From Gnetum montanum (lineage: Eukaryota; Streptophyta; Gnetopsida; Gnetales; Gnetaceae): a stretch of DNA of 41,896 bases. Below are positions 1-9,298 of this stretch, one piece after another. Each line of letters starts with the position of its first letter. The first letter of the stretch is position 1. Where the stretch lies: the NCBI GenBank assembly GCA_015680685.1, contig MNCI01023302.1, positions 1,275,464-1,317,359 on the forward strand. The letters run 5' to 3'. A program made the position numbers and the translations under genes. Under the pieces are notes generated by a model that saw only the letters and a list, made by a program, of their open reading frames with translations, did not search any database and had not been told where the DNA came from.

Positions 1-593
1 TTCGACATTGGTGTAATTAGCCCCATAAAATCAATTCCCCAAATGTTGAAGGGTTCTAATGGTTGGATCCATTGTTGTGGACCCTCCATTCTAGCAATCA
101 TTCCCCCATCATGTTGACAGTGCTCACAAGATTGGACGAATTAATGGACGTCCTGAAACAATGTAGGCCAATAATATCTTTCAAGCAAGATCTTGATGGC
201 CGTTCATCTCCCAGCGTAATGACCCCCACAAGGAGCCTCATGAGCATCTTGGAGAACTCACAGTTGATCTATATCGGGAACACACCATCGAACCAAGCCA
301 TTGGGACACACTTTGTAAAGTTGCCCATTGATTTCCATAAAGTACTTGGCTTGGTGAAGAAACTGTTGTTTCTTCTTAAGGTTTAACTCCTGTGGTATTT
401 GTTGGGTGAGGAGATAGGTAAGAATGCTACCGTACCAGTTTTTCTCCATGGGTGATTGATTATTCACTACACCAGCAAAGAGGAATTCATTAGGAAAATA
501 ATCAGAAATTGGATACATGTCCTCTTTGTTATCCCATTGCAACTGACATAAATGATCAGCAACTATGTTCTCGGTGCCTTTACGATCGATCAT
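1..593 (-). pseudogene. RE1 integrase N-terminal part and RNase H-integrase connection (partial)
   Basis: The reading frame at 258-593 starts at MIDRKGTEN, the conserved end of RNase H, and continues through a VADHL segment into the region before the integrase zinc domain. A TGA at 204-206 breaks the frame inside the HHCC zinc-binding region. Beyond it the sequence reads on into the catalytic core, where the first Asp is visible in WGIDF near position 30. The second Asp and the Glu lie outside the window. The same TGA occurs at the homologous codon in RE6, whereas RE9 has an Arg codon there. The enzyme would join retrotransposon cDNA to the host genome; this copy is not functional. Confidence 0.85.
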
Positions 594-1870
594 TGTAAGA
601 TCGAACTCTTGTAAGATTACAAGCCATCATATGATACAAGGGCTTACCATTGGCTTATTCATGAGGAACCTTATTGCACTATGATCTGTATGTATATATA
701 CTTTATATCCCAATACATAGTGTCTAAACTTTTCTAGTGCAAACACTACAGCTATTAATTCTTTCTCTGTGGTAGTGTAGTTAAGTTGTGCACCAATGAT
801 ACTTCTACTTGCACAGTGGATGTAATAAGGATGCTTCTGGTCATCTAACTATGTAAGTACAGCTCCTAAGGCTTAGTTGGACGCATCAGTCATGATATGG
901 AATGGTTTGAATGAGTCAGAAGCTTGTAGAATGGGTGTTTCTACTAGCTTCTATTTTAGAGATTGAAAAGCTAATTCGCATTTCCTAGTCCACTCGAAAC
1001 ATACATCCTTTTTCATTAATTCCACCAATGGTTTGGAAACCTTTGAAGAGTTCTCAATAAATCTCCTATAGTAGCTAGTATGTCCAAGGAATGACCGAAT
1101 ATCTTTGACAGTTTCTAGTTGATGGGTAATTCCTCAGATAACTTTTATCTTCTCAGAGTCTACCTCTATCCTTGTGTGTGAGATTTTGTGCCCTAGTACT
1201 ATGCCCTCTTGGATCATCAAATGGCTTTTCTACCAATTGAGCCTCAAATTGGTTTCTACACATCTTTTTAACACTTGCTGTAACCAATCCAGGGCTTGAT
1301 CAAAGTTTGCTTCATAGGTGGAAAAATCATCCATAAAGACTTCTACACGATTTCCTATCTGCTGTTGGAAGATGCTTAGAACTAGTAGTTAAAATGTTGC
1401 AAGGGAATTGCACAAGCCTAACGACATCTATTTGTATGCAAATGTTCCCCAAGGACTAGTGAACGTAGTCTTGGCTTGGTCTTCTGGGGCTATTTGTATT
1501 TGATTATATCCACTATATCCATCTAGAAAATTGTAGTAGCGATGCCCTGCGATGGTGTCTAAGACTTGGTCAACAAATGGCAACGAAAAGTGATCTTTGA
1601 ATGTTGCCATATTCAATAGCCTAAAATCTATGCACACTCTCCATTTGCCTCCCTTTTTAGGTACAATAACTAAGGGGCTAACCCATTCACTATCAACAAT
1701 GGGGTATATGAACCTAGCCTTGAGAAGCTGTTCGATTTCTTCCTTGACTACTTGCTTCAACTTTGGATTCAAATGCCTTTGCGGTTGTCTTTGAGACTTC
1801 ATGGAGGGTTCAGTGTAAATCCTATGTTGGCATATCTTAGGATCTATTCCAATTAATTTGGAATATCACC
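594..1870 (-). pseudogene. RE1 reverse transcriptase and RNase H (broken)
   Basis: The open segment 1428-1802 holds the RT fingers/palm start, with VPKKGGKW, DFRLLN and the DGYSGYNQI block. The catalytic FMDDFS motif lies at about 1318-1340 in the next, broken stretch. RNase H follows, with ALGAVLT around 850-870 and an intact HTDHSAI block around 675-690. In-frame stops are frequent: one at 1230-1232 between RT and RNase H, one at 627-629 at the end of RNase H, and others within RNase H. Most can be explained by CAG to TAG or CGA to TGA changes. RT copies element RNA into cDNA and RNase H removes the template. Confidence 0.9.
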
Positions 1871-2850
1871 AAATGAAGGCTTTTAACCATCTATTGATTA
1901 CCTTCAATAGTTCTTCTTTCTGTTGAGGAGCAAGCTTAGCATTGATAATTACTGGTTTTTCATTTTTAAGGAATGTGTATTCCATACTGGTGGGCAATGG
2001 TTTCAGCTAGAGGGACTCTTGCCTAAATTTCTCAGGGATTTCCAACTTCCCTGAGTTGACATTTTCAAGGTTAAGACTTGGAAGTTGGTGGTGGACTTGC
2101 TCTAATACGTCTATGTTATCAATGTAAGCACAAGTCAAACCCTCAGTTGGTTCCATGCATATGAGTGAATTGCTTTCTTGATCAACTATCAGCCACTAGG
2201 TTTCTTCCTGTTGTGTGGCTACTGCATACAGGCATCTTTGTATGTTGATCACTTATGCACACTGATTACATGTAGGTCATGTTAAAATTTGCACAAACCA
2301 TGACCTCTGCATGCAATTACACCCTGTGTCACTGTATGCAATGCACGAAACTTTCTTCTTCTCGATCTTTCTTAATGTATTTTCCTTTGATATTTCTAGG
2401 GAAAGATCATGGATTCCTAGGGTGGGTCAATGGTGCTTAGCCATGCTCTTTCCATTATGATTGGGAAGTCCCCCTTACTGTTGTTTACCTAAATCACTAG
2501 GAAGTCAGCTGGGTATGACCACCCACAAATAGTGGTAACAATGTCTTCCACCAGTCCCAATGGGACAGTGATGGACTGGTTAACCAAGTCTAGATGGATG
2601 TTACTCTTTTTCAATGGAGACAAGTTCCAGGCCTTGTACATTTCTTGAGAAATCAAGTTAGCACCGAAACCTAAATCCAAAACAGCCTCACATGGTGCAT
2701 TTCCAACAATTTGTAAGTATATTAGAAGACTCCCAGGATCAGAGAATTTCTTGGGAAGGTGGTCAGCTTTGATCCAATCGATGATGGCATGTGTTAGCAT
2801 GACCATATGCGTTGAGTGTGGTGGTTGAGTTGAAGGAGGCTCCAAAGTTT
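1871..2850 (-). pseudogene. RE1 retropepsin-like protease and protease-RT linker
   Basis: The frame 2489-2845 contains VLDLGFGANLIS, an aspartic protease active site of the D-L-G type, followed by GLVEDIVTTICGWSYPADFLVI, the flap and downstream strand. The protease would cleave the Gag-Pol polyprotein and acts as a dimer. The linker toward RT (about 1871-2400) holds a cysteine cluster seen also in RE3 and RE6 (C-x2-C-x8-C). It has an in-frame TAG at 2196-2198 that RE6 shares, while RE3 keeps CAG. The catalytic Asp is present in this copy, but frameshifts and stops on both sides make it inactive. Confidence 0.85.
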
Positions 2851-5342
2851 TGATTGATACTGAGGCATCTAAGGAATCATTCGGTTGTAATTACAGGGGC
2901 TTGGTTGGTCTATTGGTTCTAAAGAAAGGTCTTTTCTTCATGTGGTTGTTGGAACCAACAATAGGTTGAGAGTTAATAGCCCTTGTGGCATAATGTTGCT
3001 ACGGCTAGGTAGGGATTTCACCTTGCATAGTTAGAGCACATGGTAGTGGAGCTATTGGTGGAAGAGATGTGGCCAGATGAGAAGGATGATATGCTTGCAA
3101 AATATCACCCCTAGAAGAGGGAGTCCCATAATACTCATGGGCTTGGTAGTGAGGTTGAGGAGTGATGTGACCAGTAGAGTCACGTGGGCAGATTGGCTGT
3201 TGCACATAATATCCATACGGGTCAAGTTGCCAGTAAGGATACTGTTACCTTGGTGGTGGCATTCCCCATGATTTTAGGTGCTACCACTATTGATATTTCT
3301 TAATTGGTTGTGGTGCCATTCTACTTGGATAATACGTTAAGGGTTGGTGGAACTGTCTTGGGTTACCTTGGGGGTAAGTTAACCTTCGGGGTGCTTACCA
3401 TTTGTTCAATCGTGGGTTGAGTGCATACACCCCAGACTCTTGCAAATGTGAGATTATAGGGCAACATCCCTTAGGATGGTCATATTAACATATTTCACAT
3501 CCACTATCATTGTCTATTTTCAACTCCACAACCTCTTCAATGATGGCAACTTTGCCCTTACCCTTGCTACGTGCATGTTCAGCTTCTCTCTTTTTTCTTT
3601 TTTCTTTTTGTGATCACTACCTTGCTCTCTAGACTCCTCTACTATTTTAAGAAGATATTGAAATCTATTATCTAGGGAATCCCACATTTGATCTACCTTT
3701 GCTGATACTTCTGATGTCAACTTTTGGATAGGCAAATTTTTCCTATTCACCATCTCTTTGAGTGGTGACTCTTCTTCATCCTCACAAAATCTTACTCCCC
3801 TCTTTTGGAGGGAAGGATCTCAATTATACTCTTTTACACTTTCTCTCTTCCATATCTCACCTTCTTCCTTAGAAACTTGCTCCAATAGTCTTTGAATTTG
3901 ATGGGACCTAAGCTCGGATAGTCTTCCTTGGGCATAAGTCCCAAGGATTCCTCTCATTTCATGCCTAAGCCCATCCACAAGATGCTACAATTGATCCCTT
4001 TATGAATAACCATGGCCTAGACAATAGTGTAACAGTGCATAATATTAGGTCATGACAGCATCCAAGGGTTCCTGTCCTCCTTGTTTCTAACCTTGGATTT
4101 TCTTTCACAAGTTAGACACTAGGGAGTACGTTTGGTACTTGTCATTAAATAGTTCTAACATAGTACTCCAGCTACAAATGGATTTCGGTTCTAAAGACCA
4201 GTACCAACTTTCCACTTCTTTAACTAGTGTCCATGAAAATAACTTAAGTTTTTGCCATTCATTCTCTATATTTTGTAAGGCACGTGCATCATGGAATTCT
4301 TGTAAGTGATTCTGAGGATCAGCATTGTATCCCCATTCAAATCGTGGGATATTGTTCATATCTAATCTCTTGATCCTACTATCTTTCTGGTGCCTTGTTC
4401 AAATTCTAACAACCTCAGTTATGTTCAACATACTTCAAATAGCAAGTAGGGGTTCATCATGATCATCTCTTTCATGGTGTCTATGATGCCTACGTTGTTC
4501 CCTACTCTCCCTTCTTCTATGTTGTGACTCTCTAGAGTGCCCTCATACCCTTTCCTGGTTGTTTTGTCTATGACTTCCACTTTGCCTACCTTTATCCCCA
4601 TGGTCTTTTTCTTTATGACTGCATCTAGATATTGAAGGAGAGGGTGAAGGAGATGATGAAGGTTAAGAAGAAGGAGAACCATCACCATGATGGTGTCTAC
4701 TACCTTCTCTCCTACGGTCCTGACCCCGATCACGATTGTGATCAGAATGTTCACCTTTATCATGAGTTCGTGTCCCTTTTTCAGATCCTTTTTGCCCGTT
4801 GGTATCATAACCTAGGTTATGAATAGTGGAATGAAGATTCTAATACACAACCCCTTGGCAAAAGTCAAGGGGAGGAACATTGTATGTGGGCGGCTGCCTG
4901 AGGTAGGTTCACCACCCTCATTTTCACTTAGGACATGTGGGACATCCTGGGACCACTTACCCTTCAAAGACTTATGATGTCTCTCTTATTGCAAGTCCCT
5001 TTGATGTTGTGCCTTTGTGGGATGGTATTCTCTCAAGTCATGGTCTTGCACAACGTATTCTGCATGTCAGTGCGGCATGCCAATTCGTGTGAGAGCATGA
5101 AGAAGCATGCTTGAAACTGAACGATCAGGAGGTAACACTATGTTACCTTCTAAGTCTCACCAACATAGTTGTTCATCTTGATGGAGGATAAAGGTGAAGT
5201 CTAGTATATACTCATTGAGATGAATATATACCACTTGAACTTGTTGAGGGACTAGCAGATCAACATTATGTGTATTACACCACCGATTGTTTCCTGTTTC
5301 AAACCTAGGCAGTGATGCACTTTCGTATGAAGAAGGAGACAT
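2851..5342 (-). pseudogene. RE1 gag (broken)
   Basis: Start chosen at the ATG at 5342 because RE3 (9299) and RE6 (34982) have the homologous ATG at the same distance from the leader. Order: a short N-terminal segment ending in FTFILHQDEQLCW; an Arg/His/Ser-rich stretch around 4440-4760, disrupted here; MNNIPRFEWGY at 4359 beginning the retrotransposon gag capsid-like domain with WYWSLEP and LFNDKYQ; a Lys/Glu-rich helix region (3520-3753); a compact zinc knuckle at 3464-3499 interrupted by a TAA; and a Pro/Gln-rich tail (3005-3205) before protease. Gag would form the particle that encloses element RNA. Confidence 0.85.
3464..3499 (-). other. RE1 gag zinc-knuckle codons (C-x2-C-x3-H-x3-C)
   Basis: Twelve codons on the minus strand read CEIC, stop, YDHPKGC. 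RE3 and RE6 have the same 12-residue spacing without the stop, so the spacing is ancestral. The usual retroviral knuckle is 14 residues (C-x2-C-x4-H-x4-C). Confidence 0.75.
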
Positions 5343-5414
5343 ACTTGTCTATTCAGTATGTAATGTATTCTTGTTTATTATTTTCTCAATCAACCCTAAG
5401 GGTTCATTCCAACG

Positions 5415-5435
5415 ATGTGAATGATAGGATAACAA
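5415..5435. other. Inverted junction between RE1 leader and RE2 integrase
   Basis: Left of about 5422 the sequence matches the RE6 5' leader on the minus strand. Right of about 5425 it matches the RNase H-integrase connection on the plus strand. No LTR, PBS or target duplication lies at the join, so it is a rearrangement breakpoint and not a clean insertion end. The exact base is uncertain by a few nucleotides. Confidence 0.75.
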
Positions 5436-6875
5436 AGAGGATGAAAGCCCACTATCTGATCTATTTCCTGATGAACTCCTGAACTCCTCTTTAATAGGGT
5501 TATAATTGAATAATTTCCCACTAAGTCTAAATGGTATGATGGCATTCTCACCTATATTTTCACTCAAGAGAAGCCACAAGGGTTGGACCACTAGAAGAAA
5601 AAACAACTTCTTCAATAAATAAAACTCTTCATGAAGATTAACGAACACCTCTATAAGATGTGCACCGATGGCCTAGTTTGTTGGTGTGTCCCTGATGCTG
5701 ATCAATTGTGTATTTTCCAAGATGCTCATGAGGGTCCAAACCACTATGCTAGGAGATGCATGGCCATTAAAATCCTGATGGTAGGGTATTATTGGCTAAC
5801 AATCTTCAAGGATTCCCACCAATATGCCCACGGTTGTGAACAATGCCAACGAGATGGTGGAATGACTACTTGAATGGAGGGACCTCAACAATGGATTTAA
5901 CCATTGGAACCATTTGACATATAGGGCATTAACTTCATGGGTTCCATCACGTCCATGTCAAATGAAAAGGCATACATCATAGTTGCTATTAACTATTATA
6001 TGAAATGGGTAGAAGCAACAGCTATTATTGACTATACATCTTCTCTTGCTGCTTAGTTTGTATAACAAAATGTTGTAAATAGGTTTGGTCTGCCATGTGA
6101 ATTAATTTCTGATAATGGAAATTACTTTGTAGACATTACTTTTTAGAAGCTTATGCAACACTTGGAGGTTGAATATAAACTCATAAAACCCTACCACCCC
6201 AAAGCCAATGGTCAATTTGAGGTTACAAATGGGGAACTCACAAAGATTCTAATAAGAATTGTCAGCAAATATAGGAAAGACTAGAGCATAAAACTCAATG
6301 ATGCCCTCTAGGCCTACTGCTTAACATGGAAACTTCCTATTGGCTATTCTCCCTATAAGCTGGTGTATGAAAAATTACCAACACTTTCTATTCAATCTAA
6401 GCTCCGTACACATTTAACAACCTATGATCTCAACCTTGACTTAAGTCTAACACAAAAAGAAAGATTAATGAATCTCAACTTGCTAGACGAAAATTAATTG
6501 GTATCCCTATTATCTAATGAGTTGAATAAGACATTCAACAAAAAGTGCCATGACCTTAGAATTAGGGAAGTCAAATTTCAACTACGAGATAAGGTTCTCT
6601 ACTAAAACCCCACACATGTATCTCAACAAACTAAATTCTAGATGTTGTGGGAAGGACCTTATATAGTTTATGAAAATTTTTCTTCTGGAGCCATGATGAT
6701 CTACAAACCTAAGAGCCCAAAGAAAAAATAGTTGGCCAACATGCAACAAGTCAAACCTTTCCACAAGCCTAAGCCATTTAATGCAACAAATGCCTCATCA
6801 GATGGACAACCATGCTCAATATTTTGGATCTCCACCTTTCGACTTAGTCATGGGGGAGATGGCCATCCCTGCTAA
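5425..6875 (+). pseudogene. RE2 integrase (broken)
   Basis: Homology to RE6 begins at the DNKEDE segment and runs to the pol stop at 6873-6875. The zinc-binding region is recognisable (HEGPNHYARR, then CEQCQRDGGMTT ending near 5873). The catalytic core reads GINF at the first Asp position (normally GIDF, so Asp to Asn), keeps SDNG for the second Asp, and has NGQFEVTN for the Glu. The C-terminal part contains the LWEGPYIVY block typical of the GPY/F module and ends with the conserved tail LSHGGDGHPC. Several stops are present (for example in AA-stop-FV and TF-stop-KL). It is an inactive relic. Confidence 0.85.
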
Positions 6876-8394
6876 CTATATAATCGACTCCTTATTTTTT
6901 TGTCTTTTTGTTTTACACTTTATTATTTTTCACAGCTTTTTTTTTTACACATTTTTTATCTTACACCTTTTTGTTTTTACGTTATTAATCTTTCAATATT
7001 TTTTTTTCCAACATTTTTAGTACATTTTATTTTTCTTAACTATTTTACAATTTCTTGTATATTTTCCTTTATTTGAATATGATTTTCTTATTATGTTTTA
7101 ATAATGTTGTGTCTTATTTCCAATTTGATATAGTGTGGTTTAATTAATGTGGCCATGTGCTATCTAGTTATTTGATTGTTGGTGTATGGATTCTAGCTTT
7201 GAATTTTGTTACTGATGATTAGGACATGGTTTATTTTCCATGCAATAGGCAGTGAGTCCAGAAAATCCACCCATTCACAAACTCTATGGTTTTTCTTATT
7301 CTGGAAAGGTGTAGTTCATTTTTCATTAATAAAACTTTAACGAAGGTGTGACCTTGGTAGTTCCCAAAATTGGAAAAGATTCAAAGGTTTGAACAAGGTG
7401 TGACCTCAAGGGGATTTGGTACACTTTGTGCCTTTCTACTTACTTGGATGCATGTTTGTTTTCATGGATTTCTTACCATTCTATGTCGACTAATAACCAA
7501 AAGTTGAATAAGTCTTTGCATGGTGTGGTTCCCATTTTAAAAAAAACAAAAATAGTGAAAATTTAAAGCACATCCATTAGACAAAATAAATGGGCTACAA
7601 GCACTAGTTATAGGAATAGAAAGACATGTTACCCATGCCTAAAGGTCCCCTCTAACTAAGGCCCTTCTTCACTTCCTTCTTCTTTTTTCTTCTTTAATTA
7701 GGAATGGTGGTTATTCTGTAGGAGAACTCTTATGTCTCAAGGGGATGGACTGGTCTTAGAATGGCAATGCAAAGTCACTGAACATGGTTGGTTTTGGTCT
7801 AGACTAAAGATGGATTTTATTAGGTCATTTAACCACAAAATTCACAAGGGGCTTCATGTGACCTTAATCAAGAATCCATTCCACTCTCTCTCTCATCCAT
7901 CTATGTTTTCCATGTCTCACCTCACTACTACTTTCATGTTCTTATTTAATGTCTTAGTTTGACATCTCAAAATTCTTAGGTAGTTTCTTATGGCTTTTTG
8001 TATTTAACTTTCCATAATCATTAATCATCACTGGGATCCACAAAATCCTTGGTTCAAAGTTATGCAAGGGCAATATAAGGCCTATACCTACTTTGGAGGG
8101 GATCCACTTGCATATCTTTTGGTTGGGTTGGTTAAGTTCTTTATTCTTAGACATTCTTACAATCAAATCCTTTTGTGTACCCCATCAACGACATCCAATT
8201 GTACACATTGTCACAACATTTTTCAATGAAATCCTATTTCTATTATTTTGAATTCTTAACCCTCTTCAAGTGTTTCATTGTGTTTGAACTTTTTTCAAAT
8301 TTAATGGATAGCTTAACCATTTCATCTTATTATTCAATTTTTCCTGCTAACATTACTAAAGGAATTAATCTACCATGATCACAACCTAACCAAC
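6876..8394 (+). other. RE2 post-pol 3' region, first part
   Basis: No intact gene. It starts with a T-rich tract (6890-7080) of the kind also found after pol in RE3, RE6 and RE9. It then has a GCAGTGAGTCC segment at about 7249-7260, homologous to the GCAATGAGTCC site in RE3 and RE6, and a decayed version of the A-rich-loop hairpin (about 7520-7560). Short open frames (7732-7962, 8175-8378) have no recognisable domain. The last five bases, CCAAC at 8390-8394, are the target duplication of RE3. Confidence 0.7.
8390..8394. repeat. Target site duplication of RE3, left (CCAAC)
   Basis: CCAAC directly precedes the RE3 5' LTR and is repeated exactly at 15252-15256 after the 3' LTR. Five bases is the usual duplication length for this class. 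Confidence 0.9.
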
Positions 8395-9153
8395 TGATGA
8401 GCCACGATATTATGTCTTGCCTCATCTTCTATAAATAAGAGGTGGCACCATTTGTTCCAGGATGGTTAGACTTAGACCCTTAGCTAGATTCTTGCATTTT
8501 AGTCATTCCAGAGTTAGAATTATTTCTATGTGCCCGTAGTAGGAGTCATAGAGTGAACAGATCTTTATTCGAACAATTTGTACCTGCACAATTTTGTGTA
8601 CAACAATAAAGACAAACTTTATGATAAACCTTGCAACATATAGAATAGATTAATTAGTGTTAATTATTATTTAGTGCTTTCCTAGTTAATTAATATCTCT
8701 CTCAACCATCAACCCTCTTAGTTAAATACCCTCAGTACAACTACTTCAAGCATGCATGTAGCCCTTGGTAATCCAGTAACGATTAGCGTTTGGTAATCCC
8801 AGCAACATTGCACTGGTTCAGGATGTGTATGGCAAGTGGGAACAGATACTGGTGTTAGGAACATTTAGAAATCAGTTAATGAATAGTTAATGTAAGTTAG
8901 CCACTTAGTTCTTTCTCCCTCTCCTTTATTAGCAAAAGACATAAAAAAATATAAAAGCTACAAAAATCATATACCTCAAGCTTACTTAACCATACAACCA
9001 TGACAATACAAGTAAGTGTGGGAAGACAATGATTGATTAACCCTGAGTGTTCCATTAAGGTGTGTAAGCACTTAGTCCTTGGAGTTCAACCAGATCATGC
9101 ATGAAACGCTCATATTCATATGGTTGAGTGTATGAGTACCTCGCCACTCATCA
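8395..9153 (+). repeat. RE3 5' LTR (759 bp)
   Basis: Runs from TGATGAGCC to CACTCATCA. It contains TATAAATA at 8430-8437 and AATAAA at 8605-8610. It aligns with the 3' LTR (14455-15251), except that a block of about 45 bp near the start, holding most of the GATATC palindromes, is missing. Confidence 0.93.
8430..8437 (+). promoter_or_regulatory. TATA box of RE3 5' LTR
   Basis: TATAAATA, 35 bases into the LTR and conserved in the 3' LTR and in RE2, RE4 and RE6. It is the probable core promoter for the genomic transcript. Confidence 0.7.
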
Positions 9154-9154
9154 T

Positions 9155-9172
9155 TGGCATCGTTTCTGGGGA
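9155..9172 (+). other. RE3 primer binding site, tRNA-Asp type
   Basis: TGGCATCGTTTCTGGGGA begins two bases after the LTR end and matches 14 of 18 bases of the complement of the plant tRNA-Asp 3' end (TGGCGCCGTTGCCGGGGA). Two of the mismatches fall on CpG positions. First-strand cDNA synthesis would start here. Confidence 0.85.
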
Positions 9173-9298
9173 CTTAGTTGTTTGTGCGCTGCATAGAACA
9201 TAGGAAATCATTCATATCGTTGGAATGTTAGAACGAACCCTTAAGGTTAATCAAAGAAAGACAAGACAACAGTACATTACACACTGAACAAGACAAAG

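Larger units (their letters stand above)
1..5425 (-). mobile_element. RE1: Athila-like Ty3/gypsy retrotransposon, truncated, no LTR in window
   Basis: Read on the minus strand this stretch runs gag, protease, reverse transcriptase, RNase H and the start of integrase, and it is colinear with the full-length copy RE6 (25956-35923). The integrase is cut by the window edge at position 1. At the other end the 5' untranslated leader matches RE6 up to about 5422 and then stops without PBS or 5' LTR, where plus-strand integrase of RE2 begins. Sequence is close to RE6 and RE3 (young subfamily) but carries many stops. Assignment to the Athila-like group is inferred from domain order, FMDDFS and the tRNA-Asp PBS of its relatives. 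Confidence 0.9.

Noticed and set aside
63-386. Open frame of 107 codons on the plus strand (and its twin at 29706-30029)
   Set aside because: It is the antisense shadow of the integrase zinc region. The sense strand carries the conserved motifs.
4425-4808. 127-codon minus-strand frame in RE1 gag (also 34064-34450 and 9826-10062)
   Set aside because: It is a shifted frame of the Arg/His/Ser-rich Gag domain. The frame matching RE6 33981-34607 is the one that connects to MNNIP.
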